This document shows, piece after piece, positions 4,321 through 5,664 of a stretch of 5,664 bases of DNA. The notes under the pieces were generated by a model. That model was not told the DNA's origin. It did no database searches and was given only the letters and a program-made list of their open reading frames with translations. The stretch covers positions 1-5,664 of the forward strand of contig CAKROP010000155.1 of the NCBI GenBank assembly GCA_934373375.1, in the 5' to 3' direction. A program made the position numbers and the translations under genes. How positions within the stretch are numbered: position 1 is the first letter of the stretch; every line of letters begins with the position of its first letter. Source of the stretch: an uncultured Anaerosacchariphilus sp. Its GTDB lineage: Bacteria; Bacillota; Clostridia; Lachnospirales; Lachnospiraceae.

Positions 4321-5652
4321 ATGGAATTCATGACAGGAGTGAAAGAAAAGGAAACCGTAGATCTGGCGGCTGTGACCGCAGAGGACATGGAAGGAAAGAC
4401 TGTGAAAATCGAGGGCACCGTCCACACGATTCGCGACATGGGCGAGGTAGCCTTCGTGATTTTGAGACGGCGGGACGGACTGTTACAGTGTGTCTTTGAG
4501 GAAGGTGTGACAGCCTTTGATCTGAAGACATTGAAAGAGGCGTCCAGTATCGTGGCAGAGGGAACGATTCGCAAGGAGGAGCGCGCCCCTCACGGCGTGG
4601 AGCTTCGCCTGACCGGCATCACCGTATTGTCTGAGCCGGCTGCGCCCATGCCGCTGCCTATTGCCAAATGGAAGCTGAACACTTCCCTGGACGCCAAGCT
4701 GAACCGCAGATCTATTTCCCTTCGGAACGTAAGAGAGCGTGCAAAGTTCCGGATTCAGGAGGGCGTGGTAAGAGCCTTCCGGGATTTCCTTTACAGCCAG
4801 GGCTTCACAGAAATTCACACCCCGAAGATCGGAGCCAAGGGCGCTGAGGGCGGATCAAACCTGTTCCGTCTGGATTATTTCCACCGCCCGGCTGTGCTTG
4901 CACAGAGCCCCCAGTTCTATAAGCAGATGATGGTAGGCGTGTTTGACCGTGTCTTCGAGACCGGCCCGGTATTCCGTGCGGAGAAGCACAACACCAAGCG
5001 CCACTTGAATGAGTATACCAGTCTGGATTTCGAGATGGGTTATATCGATAGCTTTGAGGACATTATGGCCATGGAGACCGGATTTATTCAGTACATGCTG
5101 GCCCTTCTGGAAAAGGATTATGCGTCGGAGCTTCAGATTCTCGGTATTACTTTACCGAAGGCTGACAGGATTCCGGCAGTCCGTTTCGATGAGGCAAAGC
5201 GCCTGGCTTCCGAGAAATACGGACACAAGATTCGCAACCCCTACGACCTGGAGCCGGAGGAGGAAGTGCTGATCGGACGCTATTTCAAAGAGGAGTACGG
5301 TTCTGACTTTGTATTTGTCACCCATTATCCGTCCAAGAAGCGTCCGTTCTACGCCATGGATGACCCGGCGGATCCGAAGTTCACCTTAAGTTTTGATCTG
5401 CTGTTCGATGGTCTGGAGATTACCACAGGCGGTCAGCGTATCCATGATTATCAGATGCTGCTTGACAAGATTGCGGCCAGAGGCATGACCGAGGAGGGCA
5501 TGGAGCAGTATCTGGATACCTTTAAATACGGCATGCCGCCCCACGGCGGACTTGGCATCGGTCTGGAGCGACTGACCATGAAACTGGTAGGCGAAGACAA
5601 TGTACGTGAAACAACCCTGTTTCCGAGAGACCTTAGCAGATTAGAGCCTTAG
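4321..5652 (+). CDS. aspS: Aspartate-tRNA(Asp/Asn) ligase, archaeal-type, probably non-discriminating
   Basis: This 443-residue class IIb synthetase attaches aspartate to tRNA in the cytoplasm. The N-terminal anticodon-binding barrel spans about 25-105. Motif 1 is near GFTEIHTPKI (161-170); QSPQFYKQ at 195-202 and motif 2 FRAE (218-221) with RHLNEYTSLDFEMG (227-240) line the active site; motif 3 is GLERL (414-418, Arg417); the end FPRDLSRLEP is typical of archaeal-type AspRS. Length fits that type (about 430-440), while the usual bacterial AspRS is near 590 with an inserted domain, absent here. TSLDFEMG and PRDLSRL argue against AsnRS. His35 and Pro90 in the barrel appear to match residues linked with relaxed tRNA(Asp)/tRNA(Asn) recognition, so the product may feed GatCAB amidation of Asp-tRNA(Asn). 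It is preceded by a T-box and divergent from asnA. The full-length specificity is inference. Confidence 0.93.
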   Translation: MEFMTGVKEKETVDLAAVTAEDMEGKTVKIEGTVHTIRDMGEVAFVILRRRDGLLQCVFEEGVTAFDLKTLKEASSIVAEGTIRKEERAPHGVELRLTGITVLSEPAAPMPLPIAKWKLNTSLDAKLNRRSISLRNVRERAKFRIQEGVVRAFRDFLYSQGFTEIHTPKIGAKGAEGGSNLFRLDYFHRPAVLAQSPQFYKQMMVGVFDRVFETGPVFRAEKHNTKRHLNEYTSLDFEMGYIDSFEDIMAMETGFIQYMLALLEKDYASELQILGITLPKADRIPAVRFDEAKRLASEKYGHKIRNPYDLEPEEEVLIGRYFKEEYGSDFVFVTHYPSKKRPFYAMDDPADPKFTLSFDLLFDGLEITTGGQRIHDYQMLLDKIAARGMTEEGMEQYLDTFKYGMPPHGGLGIGLERLTMKLVGEDNVRETTLFPRDLSRLEP

Positions 5653-5664
5653 CGTTGGCAATGA

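Noticed and set aside
4056..4499. Open frame through the T-box leader into the AspRS gene
   Set aside because: It crosses the T-box core and attenuator, structured RNA, then runs out of frame in aspS; no domain or convincing ribosome binding site.
4321..5652. Annotation as asparaginyl-tRNA synthetase
   Set aside because: The asnA neighbour makes this tempting, but motif 2 (RHLNEYTSLDFEMG) and the C-terminal FPRDLSRLEP are those of archaeal-type AspRS.

Overview
The window looks like chromosomal DNA from an anaerobic Gram-positive bacterium, most likely a member of the Clostridia close to the Lachnospiraceae. The signs are strong AGGAGG-type ribosome binding sites, compact operons, G+C of about half in the genes with AT-rich control DNA, a T-box leader, a bacterial AsnA, and an archaeal-type aspartyl-tRNA synthetase. 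The genus is inference.

Positions 1-2680 (+ strand) hold the end of a tight operon whose promoter lies outside the window. In order it has the C-terminal part of a class II ketose-bisphosphate aldolase, a VOC (glyoxalase-fold) metal protein, a PfkB-family sugar kinase that starts at TTG inside the VOC gene, and a small P-loop kinase-like protein. A 14-bp hairpin with a GAAA loop sits between aldolase and VOC genes, and an 18-bp hairpin ends the operon. Kinase plus aldolase suggests phosphorylation and retro-aldol cleavage of a sugar or sugar-like compound; the substrate cannot be read from the sequence.

Positions 2698-3708 (- strand) hold asnA, ammonia-dependent asparagine synthetase, convergent with the sugar operon. 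Positions 3709-4320 are a 612-base control region. It contains a promoter for each direction, with the two promoters facing each other across a perfect 7+7 inverted repeat (3864-3882), then a long T-box leader with recognisable Stem III, antiterminator and terminator.

Positions 4321-5652 (+ strand) hold an archaeal-type AspRS, probably the non-discriminating enzyme that makes Asp-tRNA(Asn) for amidation by GatCAB. The right half of the window therefore puts two routes to asparagine side by side: AsnA makes the free amino acid, and AspRS begins tRNA-dependent synthesis. Uncharged tRNA, probably tRNA(Asn), should control the second through the T-box. The shared promoter region is the most interesting part. 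I see no mobile element, CRISPR array, tRNA or rRNA gene.
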